From Paraferrimonas haliotis (GTDB lineage: Bacteria; Pseudomonadota; Gammaproteobacteria; Enterobacterales; Shewanellaceae), in the NCBI RefSeq assembly GCF_002282895.1, contig NZ_NRRB01000008.1, forward strand, positions 1 through 64,000: a stretch of 64,000 nucleotides of DNA, given 5' to 3'. The notes under the pieces were generated by a model. That model was not told where the DNA came from and searched no databases. It saw only the letters and a list, made by a program, of their open reading frames with translations. The position numbers and the translations under genes were made by a program. This document shows, in pieces, positions 54,798 through 64,000 of this stretch; position 1 is the stretch's first letter; each line of letters starts with the position of its first letter.

Positions 54798-57700
54798 TTA
54801 TTCGAAATAGAAAGGCTTACGCTTTTGCTTATCGCCGTTCAATTCATTCATAGACTCAGCATCAAATAAGCGTCCATTCACCATAGTATGGGTAACTCGG
54901 TCGCTTTGGCGAATGTCCTTAAGCGGGTCGCCATCGATTACAATAATGTCAGCCAACTTACCAGGGGTTAAACTACCCAGTTGATGATCCATTGCGAAAT
55001 GTATTGCTGGGTTTATGGTTGCAGTTTTTAGCGCCTCTAAAGGAGACATACCACCTTGTTCGAACATCCAAATTTCCCAATGCGCACCTAAACTTTCACG
55101 CTGCCCATGAGCACCTATGGCACTGACCACGCCAACCTTGCGAAGCTGTTCAGCAACGCGAGCAACATTAAAGTGATTGTAATGTTCATCAGGCGCAGTG
55201 GTTCGCCTCATGCTGCGAGCGTTGAGGATTTCATTAGGGACGTACTTAGATAAGCGAGGGTGAGTCCACACATCGGTTTTGTCGTACCAATAGTGTTCAC
55301 CACTAATGCCACCGTATGCGACTACTAAGGTTGGCGTATAACCGGTTTTCGATTGATTCCAGAATTGTTCGATATCACTGTAAACGGCCGCCACGGGTAG
55401 TGAATGTTCTATGGTTGTGTGTCCATCACTTATCATAGATAAGTTGTGCTGTAACAAACTACCGCCTTCAGGAACCACCATCATTTCTAATTCTCGAGCC
55501 GCTTCAATCACTTGTTGTCGTTGATTTCGACGAGGCTGGTTATAGCTTTTAACACTAAAAGCACCGACTTTTTGTAAACGCTCTAGGTGGAACTTAGCAT
55601 CTTCTAAACTATCAACATGGGAGGTATAACCTGCGCCATGCGCACCATACAAAATGGTTCCAGTAGAGAATATGCGCGGCCCAACAATCTTACCGGCTTT
55701 TTGGCGTTCTGAGGCGGCGAAAATTTCAGTGGTGTCATTAGATGGGTCATGGATACTGGTTACACCTAACGCCAAACCTGCATAGTTAATCCAGTTTTGT
55801 TGAGGGATGATCTCGTTTCGACCTTGACCACCGTGCGCATGTGCATCAAACAGTCCAGGCATCACGGTTTTACCGGTAATATCGATGATAGTTGCATCGG
55901 CTGGTATACGAGTATTTGTTTCATCACCAACCGCTACAATCTTATTATCCTGAACTACAACCGTTCCCTTAGCGTAAACTTTATCACCGTCCATGGTGAT
56001 AACTTGGCCTCCGGTAAACGCTATTGTTCCACGTGGAACATAGCTCTTTTCGCTATAGCCAATGTTTACTATCTTTGGCTGTTGCGACGATTCCGATTGC
56101 TCGCTTGCATAGTTCAAATCAACTTTAGCACTGTATAACTCAGGGCCTAATGTCCAATGCAGGCTACTGTTGTCTCCGCCCCAACTGATGCTTTCCCCAG
56201 CTCGGGTAGACAGCTGACGTACGGGTAAATTATTAGCGCCAGGACCTATGGATATGGTTTCTCCATGCTTTGCAAATGGCGTGACGAATACTTTAAATCG
56301 TTCTGCAAAAGCGAGGTGTTTACCATCGGGAGAAACTCTAAACTCTGTCGCAAGTGCACTTTTGTAATGAGTTCGTGGTTCATAGCCATCAAGGCCGATA
56401 GAGCTTAATTTTTGCTCCTTTCCGCCTTCCATAAAATAGACTCGGTCGTTATCGGCACCAAATTGCGGTTGAAAACCTGAGTTGCTGATACGTTGAGGAT
56501 TTCCCTTTTTAACGGCAACTTTGTATAAGCCTGGGTCTTGAGACCAAGACTTTGGCAGCAAATAGCCACCTCGAGCTTTCCGGTATACAACGGTATTACC
56601 GTCGGGAGAGAAGGTTGGCTCTACGTATTTACCGGGTTCTTTGGTTAGTGTACTGGTACGACCATTGCGAACTGTAGCAATGCGGATTGCGCCTTGTTCT
56701 TGATCATTCCAACTGGCGAATACAATCGACTTACTGTCTCTAGACCACTGCGGCCAAAGTTCGTCGTAGTTATCATCCAACTTGGTTAAGCGCTTTGCTT
56801 TGCCATTGGGTAGGTCTTTGATCCAAAGCTTACCTAAGGATTCAAAAACTACCTGTTTGCCGTTAGGGCTTACTTGTGCTTGACGGAGCATTTTTACGTC
56901 AAACACATCTTTGTCGATATTCTGTTTGAACTTCACAGCCGGTTGAATTTTTTTCTCAACACTCACGTGAAATGGAACTTGCTCTACATTGCCTTTATCG
57001 ACAATAACTTTTTGTATTTTACCTTGTCCCCAAAATAGGATTTCTTTGTTATCGGGTGTCCAGGCCATTGTTGGATATACACCGTGAATGGCCCAGGTTT
57101 CCTGCATATCTCGGTCTAATTTGTCGGTAACTTTCTTATGATTACCAGAAGCTAGATCCATTACGTAAAGCGTTGATTGGAAGCCGTCTCTTTTAATGTA
57201 GGCTAGACGCTTACCATCGGGACTTGGGGTCGGACGAATAGCGCCACCAGTTCCTTCAATTAACACTTCTATTTCGCCGGTTTGACGATCATAGCGCTTA
57301 ATTTTATAAATGCCCTTTACGGAGTCTTTCGAATAGTGGAATGTTTTTCCAGGTGTCGCATCTTGACTGAAATATACGTATCGGCCATCGGGCGAGAAGG
57401 CCGGTTCACCCAAGTCTTTTTGCTCATTAGGGCGCTCAGTTAAGCGAACGCCACTGCCACCTTGTACGTGATACATCCAAACTTCACCAGCGCCGAGGCT
57501 GCGAGTTCCTGTAAAGTGTTTACGAGCGATCAAATACTGAGAATCAGGGCTCCATGCTGGGCTGTTTAACAATCTGAAGGTTTCATCCGTAACCGCTCGG
57601 ACGTCACTTCCGTCAGCATTCATGACCCAAATGTTGTCACCGCCGCCTTGATCGGAAGTGAAGGCAATTGACTTACCATCAGGGCTAAAGACAGGTTGCA

Positions 57701-57974
57701 TATGCCACGCAATTCCTTTTAGCAAAGGCTTTGCCTCGCCACCTTTTGCAGGCATTGAATAGATGTCGCCTAACAGGTCAAACACAATGGTTTTGCCATC
57801 AGGGCTCAATGACACGTTCATCCAAGTTCCGGCTTTAGTGTCAATAGAAATGGTTTCTAGAGGTGCATTCTTCGGGTTATTGACATCCCATGCTGATTCT
57901 TCGGCTGCTTGCAGCGCAGTAGCGGGCAAGCACAGAGCAGCAGCTATGCATAAGCTCGTAAGTGTTTTCTTCAT
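54798..57974 (-). CDS. Secreted TolB-like beta-propeller / amidohydrolase fusion protein
   Basis: 1058 aa. Signal peptide (MKKTLTSLCIAAALCLPATALQA). PD40/WD40-like propeller repeats (about 45-600) are recognisable as repeated FSPDGK, SPDGKRLAY and WSRDSKSIVF strands. The amidohydrolase domain (about 650-1040) starts at TGGQVITMDG, with the metal motif FDAHAHGG, candidate ligands in the SVKSYNQP lysine region, TIEHSLP and IGAHGQRESLGAH. It ends LGSLTPGKLADIIVIDGDPL. Probably a periplasmic hydrolase of peptides or cyclic amides with a docking propeller. The substrate is unknown. A perfect parS-like palindrome falls within the linker codons for VPRGT. Confidence 0.88.
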   Translation of the reverse strand: MKKTLTSLCIAAALCLPATALQAAEESAWDVNNPKNAPLETISIDTKAGTWMNVSLSPDGKTIVFDLLGDIYSMPAKGGEAKPLLKGIAWHMQPVFSPDGKSIAFTSDQGGGDNIWVMNADGSDVRAVTDETFRLLNSPAWSPDSQYLIARKHFTGTRSLGAGEVWMYHVQGGSGVRLTERPNEQKDLGEPAFSPDGRYVYFSQDATPGKTFHYSKDSVKGIYKIKRYDRQTGEIEVLIEGTGGAIRPTPSPDGKRLAYIKRDGFQSTLYVMDLASGNHKKVTDKLDRDMQETWAIHGVYPTMAWTPDNKEILFWGQGKIQKVIVDKGNVEQVPFHVSVEKKIQPAVKFKQNIDKDVFDVKMLRQAQVSPNGKQVVFESLGKLWIKDLPNGKAKRLTKLDDNYDELWPQWSRDSKSIVFASWNDQEQGAIRIATVRNGRTSTLTKEPGKYVEPTFSPDGNTVVYRKARGGYLLPKSWSQDPGLYKVAVKKGNPQRISNSGFQPQFGADNDRVYFMEGGKEQKLSSIGLDGYEPRTHYKSALATEFRVSPDGKHLAFAERFKVFVTPFAKHGETISIGPGANNLPVRQLSTRAGESISWGGDNSSLHWTLGPELYSAKVDLNYASEQSESSQQPKIVNIGYSEKSYVPRGTIAFTGGQVITMDGDKVYAKGTVVVQDNKIVAVGDETNTRIPADATIIDITGKTVMPGLFDAHAHGGQGRNEIIPQQNWINYAGLALGVTSIHDPSNDTTEIFAASERQKAGKIVGPRIFSTGTILYGAHGAGYTSHVDSLEDAKFHLERLQKVGAFSVKSYNQPRRNQRQQVIEAARELEMMVVPEGGSLLQHNLSMISDGHTTIEHSLPVAAVYSDIEQFWNQSKTGYTPTLVVAYGGISGEHYWYDKTDVWTHPRLSKYVPNEILNARSMRRTTAPDEHYNHFNVARVAEQLRKVGVVSAIGAHGQRESLGAHWEIWMFEQGGMSPLEALKTATINPAIHFAMDHQLGSLTPGKLADIIVIDGDPLKDIRQSDRVTHTMVNGRLFDAESMNELNGDKQKRKPFYFE
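56025..56040. promoter_or_regulatory. parS-like site 3 (inside the amidohydrolase gene)
   Basis: TGTTCCACGTGGAACA is a perfect 16-bp palindrome that differs from the T/A-type parS consensus only by the symmetric T5-to-C and A12-to-G changes tolerated in known parS sites. Confidence 0.8.
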
Positions 57975-58092
57975 TGTGATCTCTATTTTTGTTATGTGTT
58001 GTAGCAGCGCTACAGTTATCGCATATATTTCGGCGAATTAATATTCGCAATACGTAACAAAATTAAACCAGAATGAAATATCTGACGCTGTT

Positions 58093-58338
58093 TCAAGCGC
58101 CTTTTTTTATGAGGTATTGAAAAGGAGATGTATCGACTTGCTTTGCCACCAAGGTATGATCCATGAATTGACAAAAGCTGGGTATGTCTCTGGTGGTGGA
58201 GGGGTCATCGGCAACGACCAATAGCGTCTCACCCAAAGCCATTTTGCGAACCGTTTTTCGCACCATCATGACAGGTTCTGGACAGCGCAGGCCGAGAGCG
58301 TCTAATTGGTGTTGAGCATTATCGAATTCGCAAGACAT
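58093..58338 (-). CDS. tusA: Sulfurtransferase TusA
   Basis: 81 aa. [19 protein letters not shown] carries the active-site C19 in the CPxP motif. TusA relays persulfide sulfur from IscS toward TusBCD and MnmA for 2-thiouridine at tRNA position 34, the same nucleotide modified by MnmE/MnmG encoded here. It stands alone, with about 118 nt upstream of the amidohydrolase gene and about 160 nt downstream of fadA. Confidence 0.94.
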   Translation of the reverse strand: MSCEFDNAQHQLDALGLRCPEPVMMVRKTVRKMALGETLLVVADDPSTTRDIPSFCQFMDHTLVAKQVDTSPFQYLIKKGA

Positions 58339-58445
58339 AATTGATACGGATGAGAAATTAATGCTGCAATTTTACTCACTGGTATCACAAGATCAATCTT
58401 TGAGATGTAAAGGGTGACTTGGTGAACAGTTTCGATGGGGTAGCC

Positions 58446-58473
58446 AATAAAAAAGGCGGTCGTGCCGCCTTTT
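58446..58473 (-). terminator. Terminator of the fadBA operon
   Basis: AAAAGGCGG, loop TCGTG, CCGCCTTTT (58451-58473), with TTTTTTATT following on the minus strand. It lies downstream of fadA. Confidence 0.9.
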
Positions 58474-58497
58474 AATTATTTTCTACAAACTGTCGAC

Positions 58498-59679
<1,182 letters not shown>

Positions 59680-59689
59680 TTAGCCGGCT

Positions 59690-61831
59690 TTAGTAATAAC
59701 GGCTGTTTGAAGCGGCCATTTCGCGCATTTTTGGCGTTACCTGATACAAAGGGCCTAAGTCGGCAAATTGGTCTGCAGTTTCCACTATGGTTGCGATTCC
59801 AACGGTGTCTATATATCGGAATACGCCGCCTCTGAATGCTGGAAAACCTAGGCCATAAAGCAACGCCATATCAGCCTCTGCAGGGCTTGCTACAATACCT
59901 TCCTCAAGGCAGCGCACGGTTTCAATAATCATAGGAATGATGCAGCGTGCCATGATTGTTTCGGCGTCGAATTCTTTCGCCGGCCCTCTAACGCTTTCGA
60001 TCATGGATAGTGCATCCTCATCAAGGATTTTTTTATTGCGTCCTTTTTTGTCCAGTTCGTAGCGATAAAAGCCCAAGTTGTTTTTCTGGCCATAACGGTT
60101 GGCTTCAAACATGGCTTTTACTAAGTCTTTTGACGGTTGTTGCATGCGTTCAGGGAAACCTTCCGCCATAACCCCTTGGCAATGATGAGCAGTGTCGATA
60201 CCTACCACATCTAACAGGTAAGCGGGGCCCATGGGCCAACCAAACTGCTTTTCCATAACCTTATCGACCTGAGTAATATCGGCTCCGTCAGCAACGAGGT
60301 TATTGAAGCCGCCAATGTAAGGAAACAAAACTCGGTTCACAAAGAAGCCAGGACAATCGTTTACTACGATGGCGGTTTTGCCCATTTGAGTGGCGTACCC
60401 AACAACTTTGTTAATGGTTTCTTCGCTACTGTGCTTACTTCTTATTACCTCGACGAGTGGCATTTTGTGGACAGGGTTAAAAAAGTGCATGCCACAGAAC
60501 TTGTCTGGCCGTTGTAGGTTTTCTGCAAGGCTATCGATGGATATTGTCGAAGTGTTGGAAGTTAGAATGGCGTCTTCTGAAACGTGTGATTCTGTTTCCT
60601 TCAGGACTGCAGCCTTAACGTTTTCATTTTCTACCACAGCTTCTACAATCACCTCCGCGCTGCTAATGGCGGAGTAATCCAGCGAAGGTACGATACTGTT
60701 AAGTACTTTAGCCATTTTTGCTGGTGTGCTGCGACCACGTTCCACCAGCTTTGCGCTAATTTTGCTGGCTTCTGATAGACCTAAATCTAATGCCGGCTGG
60801 GCAATATCTTTCATTACAATTGGGACGCCTTTATAAGCGCTTTGATAAGCGATACCGCCTCCCATGATACCGGCTCCTAAAACGGCAGCATTGTTAACTT
60901 TGCTGGAAGCCTTTGCCATTTTTTTGGCTTTGCCTTTTACCGCTTGATCATTTAGAAATAAGCCAATCAAAGCGGATGCAGCGTCGGTTCGAGCCAGCGT
61001 TAGGAAGCCTTGCTTTTCTGCCTCTAAAGCTTGGGTGCGATCACCGCTTACCGCTTGTTCAACAACGGTCACGGCCATCATTGGGGCCGGATAATGTTTA
61101 CCCGCAATTTTGGCAACCATACCTTTGGCGGTCGTGAACGCCATGAGCGCCTCTATTTTAGAGAGGCTCAATGGCGATAGCTTAGCCTGACGTCGAGTTT
61201 GCCAATCGATTTCTTCACTAATTGCTCGTTCAAGCGTCAATGTTGCTTGTTCGAATAAGGTGTCATCTTCGACAATAGAATCTACCGCACCAACGCTAAG
61301 AGCCGCTGCAGGCTTTTGATGTTTACCGCTTGTCATCCATTCCAACGCATTGTCGACGCCAATGACACGAGGTAAACGACAAGTTCCACCAAAGCCTGGA
61401 ATTAGGCCTAGTTTACTTTCGGGTAAGCCAACTTGTGCCGACTTCGCCATGACTCGAATGTCGCAGGCTAGTGCGGCTTCGAAGCCGCCACCTAATGCAA
61501 AGCCGTTAATGGCACAGACCGTCGGTACCGGTAAGTCCTCTAAGCGGTTAAAGATGGCATTGGTTTGCTCAATCCAACTGATGATGGTGGCATCGTCTTG
61601 GGCAAACATGTCGGTAAACTCAGTAATGTCGGCGCCAACAATGAATACCGATTTAGCGCTGGTAACCACAACTCCTCGTGGTGTTGATTTTTCGATGGCT
61701 TCCAGAGCACCATTAAATGCTTGTAAGGTTTCTTGGTCAAACTTGTTAACCGAGCCAGGAGCATTGAAGCGCAGCTCAGCAATTTGGTTTTCGTGCATTA
61801 TTACCTGCACAGTTGGGCTTTGGTAAATCAT
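59690..61831 (-). CDS. fadB: Fatty acid oxidation complex alpha subunit (enoyl-CoA hydratase / 3-hydroxyacyl-CoA dehydrogenase)
   Basis: 713 aa. The N-terminal crotonase domain ([40 protein letters not shown]) has its two catalytic glutamates. The dehydrogenase has NAD fold [17 protein letters not shown] and [16 protein letters not shown] with the catalytic histidine. The start at 61831 ([15 protein letters not shown]) has an AAGGAAAG site and matches E. coli FadB; the longer in-frame start adds eight residues that include it. Divergent from pepQ, as in E. coli. Confidence 0.97.
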   Translation of the reverse strand: MIYQSPTVQVIMHENQIAELRFNAPGSVNKFDQETLQAFNGALEAIEKSTPRGVVVTSAKSVFIVGADITEFTDMFAQDDATIISWIEQTNAIFNRLEDLPVPTVCAINGFALGGGFEAALACDIRVMAKSAQVGLPESKLGLIPGFGGTCRLPRVIGVDNALEWMTSGKHQKPAAALSVGAVDSIVEDDTLFEQATLTLERAISEEIDWQTRRQAKLSPLSLSKIEALMAFTTAKGMVAKIAGKHYPAPMMAVTVVEQAVSGDRTQALEAEKQGFLTLARTDAASALIGLFLNDQAVKGKAKKMAKASSKVNNAAVLGAGIMGGGIAYQSAYKGVPIVMKDIAQPALDLGLSEASKISAKLVERGRSTPAKMAKVLNSIVPSLDYSAISSAEVIVEAVVENENVKAAVLKETESHVSEDAILTSNTSTISIDSLAENLQRPDKFCGMHFFNPVHKMPLVEVIRSKHSSEETINKVVGYATQMGKTAIVVNDCPGFFVNRVLFPYIGGFNNLVADGADITQVDKVMEKQFGWPMGPAYLLDVVGIDTAHHCQGVMAEGFPERMQQPSKDLVKAMFEANRYGQKNNLGFYRYELDKKGRNKKILDEDALSMIESVRGPAKEFDAETIMARCIIPMIIETVRCLEEGIVASPAEADMALLYGLGFPAFRGGVFRYIDTVGIATIVETADQFADLGPLYQVTPKMREMAASNSRYY

Positions 61832-61949
61832 GACTTCTTTCCTTCTTAGGGCCAAAGCAAATGGAATAGGGTTGGCCTAATTCTTATTATTTCGGATGTT
61901 GCTTCGGCTCACAGTTTGCGGTGTTGTGTGACAAATTTCAACAGTCATT

Positions 61950-61965
61950 TTAAACAGTTGTTTAA
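61950..61965. promoter_or_regulatory. PsrA/FadP-like palindrome upstream of fadB
   Basis: TTAAACAGTTGTTTAA is a 6-4-6 inverted repeat close to the AAAC-N4-GTTT core recognised by PsrA-type TetR repressors of fatty acid degradation. It lies about 119 nt before fadB in the fadB-pepQ divergent gap. A looser TTGAAC/GTTCAA pair follows at 61968-61993. Confidence 0.5.
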
Positions 61966-62050
61966 CATTGAACTTGCGATGGTTTTAGTTCAAAGCAACT
62001 AAGGCGATGTGCTAGCATACAAGAAAACAACAAATACCTGAGACAGAAGC

Positions 62051-63364
62051 ATGAATTCTAAAGAAAAACTATTTCAGCAACATATTGAAGAGTTGCAACT
62101 GCGCACCCGTAAAGCCTGTGAATTAGCTGGGGTGCAAGGCGTTATTATTCATGCTGGAAAGCCACATCGTATCTTTGGCGACGATATGGATTATCCGTTT
62201 AAAGTCAGTCCTCACTTCAAACAATGGCTGCCGATCACCAAAACTCCTAATTGTTATTTACAGGTAAACGGTCACGACAAGCCGACTTTGATTTTTTATC
62301 AGCCGGTGGATTTTTGGCATAAAGTTGCCGATGTCCCGAACGAGTTTTGGATTGACAGCTTTAACGTAAAAGTAATTACTGAGCCTTCGCAGGCACTAAC
62401 GCTATTTGGCAGTCATTTAAACGACTGGGCGTACATCGGAGAGCACGAAAATCTTGCAAGAGAGGCGGGCTTCAAACACACAAACCCACAAGAGTACATC
62501 GACTACTGTCATTATCATCGCAGCTTCAAAACCCTTTGGGAGCAAAACTGCATGGAGCAAGCGAATCAGACGGCGGCTTTGGGTCATGTGGCTGCAAAAA
62601 ACGCTTTTTATGCTGGTGCCAGTGAGTTTGCTATTAATCAAGCGTTCATCAAGGCAACTTCGCAGGGGGAAAACGAAGCGCCTTATGGAGCCATTGTCGC
62701 GCTCAATCAGAACGCGTCTATCCTTCATTATACGCAACTGGAAACACGCGCGCCTGAACAACTGAATTCATTCTTGATTGATGCTGGAGCCAGTTGTAAC
62801 GGCTATGCCTCAGATATCACTCGTACGTATGCTTTCTCTTCTGGGTTATTTGCCGACATGATTGAGCAAATGGACCAACACTTAATAGCAATCATTGCTC
62901 AGATAAAGCCGGGTGTCCCATACGTTGACTTACATCAGCACATGCATGGCTTAATCGCCGACATGCTGTTGCAGTTTGGGATAGCGAATGGGGATAGTGA
63001 GAGCTTGATCGAGCAGGGCATTACTAAGGCGTTTTTCCCTCATGGGTTAGGGCACATGCTTGGACTGCAGGTTCATGATGTCGCAGGATTTATGCAAACA
63101 GAATCGGGTGAACACCTCAACGCACCAGCACAACACCCGTTCTTGCGATGCACTAGAGCCTTGGCCGAGTCGCAGGTACTCACCGTGGAGCCTGGTTTGT
63201 ACATTATTGACACCCTCTTAAACAACCTGAGCGCAGATGCTAAGTTGAAGGTTAACTGGAACGTGGTTGATGTGTTAAGACCATTCGGTGGAATCAGAAT
63301 TGAAGACAACGTTTTGGTAACTCGCGAAGGGTCTATTAACTTTACGCGCAATCAGGGATTGTAA
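62051..63364 (+). CDS. pepQ: Xaa-Pro dipeptidase
   Basis: 437 aa M24 metallopeptidase. The C-terminal pita-bread domain has the dinuclear metal ligands: DAGASCNGYASDITRTY (two aspartates), HGLGHMLGLQVHD (histidine), LTVEPGLYI and RIEDNVLV (glutamates). It cleaves X-Pro dipeptides in the cytoplasm. The divergent placement against fadBA is conserved with E. coli. The usual neighbour yigZ is absent; a membrane protein gene follows after 2 nt. Confidence 0.95.
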   Translation: MNSKEKLFQQHIEELQLRTRKACELAGVQGVIIHAGKPHRIFGDDMDYPFKVSPHFKQWLPITKTPNCYLQVNGHDKPTLIFYQPVDFWHKVADVPNEFWIDSFNVKVITEPSQALTLFGSHLNDWAYIGEHENLAREAGFKHTNPQEYIDYCHYHRSFKTLWEQNCMEQANQTAALGHVAAKNAFYAGASEFAINQAFIKATSQGENEAPYGAIVALNQNASILHYTQLETRAPEQLNSFLIDAGASCNGYASDITRTYAFSSGLFADMIEQMDQHLIAIIAQIKPGVPYVDLHQHMHGLIADMLLQFGIANGDSESLIEQGITKAFFPHGLGHMLGLQVHDVAGFMQTESGEHLNAPAQHPFLRCTRALAESQVLTVEPGLYIIDTLLNNLSADAKLKVNWNVVDVLRPFGGIRIEDNVLVTREGSINFTRNQGL

Positions 63365-63366
63365 TA

Positions 63367-64000
63367 GTGTTACTGCCAGCTAGGGTTATTCAAGGTTTAG
63401 GAGACGTTAAAGACGCTGTTGAAAGCGAAGTTCGTCGATTAAATACAGGCCAAAAGCTCTACTTGACGGCGTTATTGTTGTTGCTAGTTGCCTTGTTTTC
63501 AAAATCTGAAAACAGCGAAACTTGGATACACCTTGCTTCGCTGTTTGGTATCGCAGCGGTACTGATCGATGTTTGGCCCATGATCGTCAGGTTATGGGAC
63601 CACCTCCTTGGTAAAGGAGTTATCCTGCTCTTTAACGCCGGTATTGCGCATCTAGCCATTGGCTTTGCGGGGCAAGAAATCAATGCCATTGTCGGAGTCG
63701 AACCAAACTATTTGTTTCACGTGTTAGTGATAACGACATTGGTTATGGCGCCAACATGGATATTATTGTTTACCTCGTTAGCCATGACCATTTATCTTTT
63801 TGCGCTAAATTGCCTGCTGTTGTTACTGGCCGGTTTACGTTTATTAAGGATAAGGATTCATCATTTTGAAAAAAGAGAAGCGTACCCCATTTTAACCACA
63901 GTTACGCGAATCATCGTGGTTCCCGCCATGCTCTATAGCATCGTTATGGCGCTAGTCACCTACGGAGTAAATATATCGGTTGGCAGTTCAGACGACGATT
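63367..64000 (+). CDS. Multi-spanning membrane protein of unknown function (3' end outside the window)
   Basis: An open frame of 211 codons runs to the window edge without a stop. The start is GTG at 63367 with AGGGA about 10 nt upstream, just after the pepQ stop, so it is likely coupled to pepQ. The product begins MLLPARVIQGLGDVKDAV and has about six hydrophobic segments (LYLTALLLLLVALF, HLASLFGIAAVLIDVW, GVILLFNAGIAHLAIGF, VLVITTLVMAPTWILLF, LFALNCLLLLLAGL and IIVVPAMLYSIVMALV). No family recognised. Confidence 0.65.
   Translation, partial: MLLPARVIQGLGDVKDAVESEVRRLNTGQKLYLTALLLLLVALFSKSENSETWIHLASLFGIAAVLIDVWPMIVRLWDHLLGKGVILLFNAGIAHLAIGFAGQEINAIVGVEPNYLFHVLVITTLVMAPTWILLFTSLAMTIYLFALNCLLLLLAGLRLLRIRIHHFEKREAYPILTTVTRIIVVPAMLYSIVMALVTYGVNISVGSSDDD

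Noticed and set aside
63712..63727. Possible fourth parS site (TGTTTCACGTGTTAGT)
   Set aside because: Only 12 of 16 positions match, with the right half broken; likely chance.
63367..64000. Assignment of the last gene to TrkH or YigZ by analogy with E. coli synteny
   Set aside because: The translated segment lacks TrkH selectivity-filter motifs and is clearly not the soluble YigZ fold; left as unknown.

Overview
The window is chromosomal DNA of a gammaproteobacterium, centred on the replication origin. The evidence is the gene order mnmG-rsmG-parA-parB-atpIBEFHAGDC-glmU on one side and mioC-mnmE-yidC-yidD-rnpA-rpmH / dnaA-dnaN-recF-gyrB on the other. Further support comes from the two-subunit glycyl-tRNA synthetase, the divergent fadBA/pepQ pair, and an E. 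coli/Vibrio-type oriC between mnmG and mioC. Moderate-to-low GC, a GlyGly-CTERM surface protein, a type IV prepilin, and Fur- and PsrA-like sites suggest a free-living, probably marine lineage (Alteromonadales/Oceanospirillales/Kangiella-like). The genus cannot be fixed from sequence alone.

Layout. 0.2-7.0 kb: the cytochrome-oxidase assembly protein CcoG, a small anchored protein coupled to an ABC exporter, a prepilin, YihD and the copper pump CopA, with a CueR-like operator. 7.2-20.7 kb: an accessory block with a LysR regulator, a periplasmic-TPR histidine kinase, a 2418-residue calcium-repeat surface protein (three GLUG-type modules, TSP3 repeats, HYR, choice-of-anchor and Ig-like domains, GlyGly-CTERM tail) and an OmpR-family response regulator. 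It ends with a secreted metallo-beta-lactamase-fold enzyme paired with a histidine-rich secreted protein. 20.8-28.3 kb: glmS with its DeoR-type regulator, then a Fur-controlled iron module (PepSY membrane protein and TonB receptor) lying inside the usual glmU-deoR-glmS neighbourhood, then glmU.

28.4-51 kb is the replication, energy and segregation core: the complete F1Fo ATP synthase operon, parAB, rsmG, mnmG, oriC, mioC, mnmE, the yidC/rnpA/rpmH group, and dnaA-dnaN-recF-gyrB. 51-64 kb holds glyQS, tag, a beta-propeller/amidohydrolase fusion, tusA, fadBA, pepQ and a membrane protein cut by the window end. Three parS-like palindromes (48.5, 54.7 and 56.0 kb) lie on the dnaA side of the origin and are the expected targets of the ParB encoded at 35.5 kb.

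The region most likely to hold something undescribed is 8.1-18.4 kb. There a sensor kinase and a response regulator flank the giant surface protein. The start of the giant gene carries an 11-bp-period direct repeat and a perfect 10-bp inverted repeat that buries its ribosome-binding site. No tRNA, rRNA, insertion sequence, phage gene or CRISPR array was seen.
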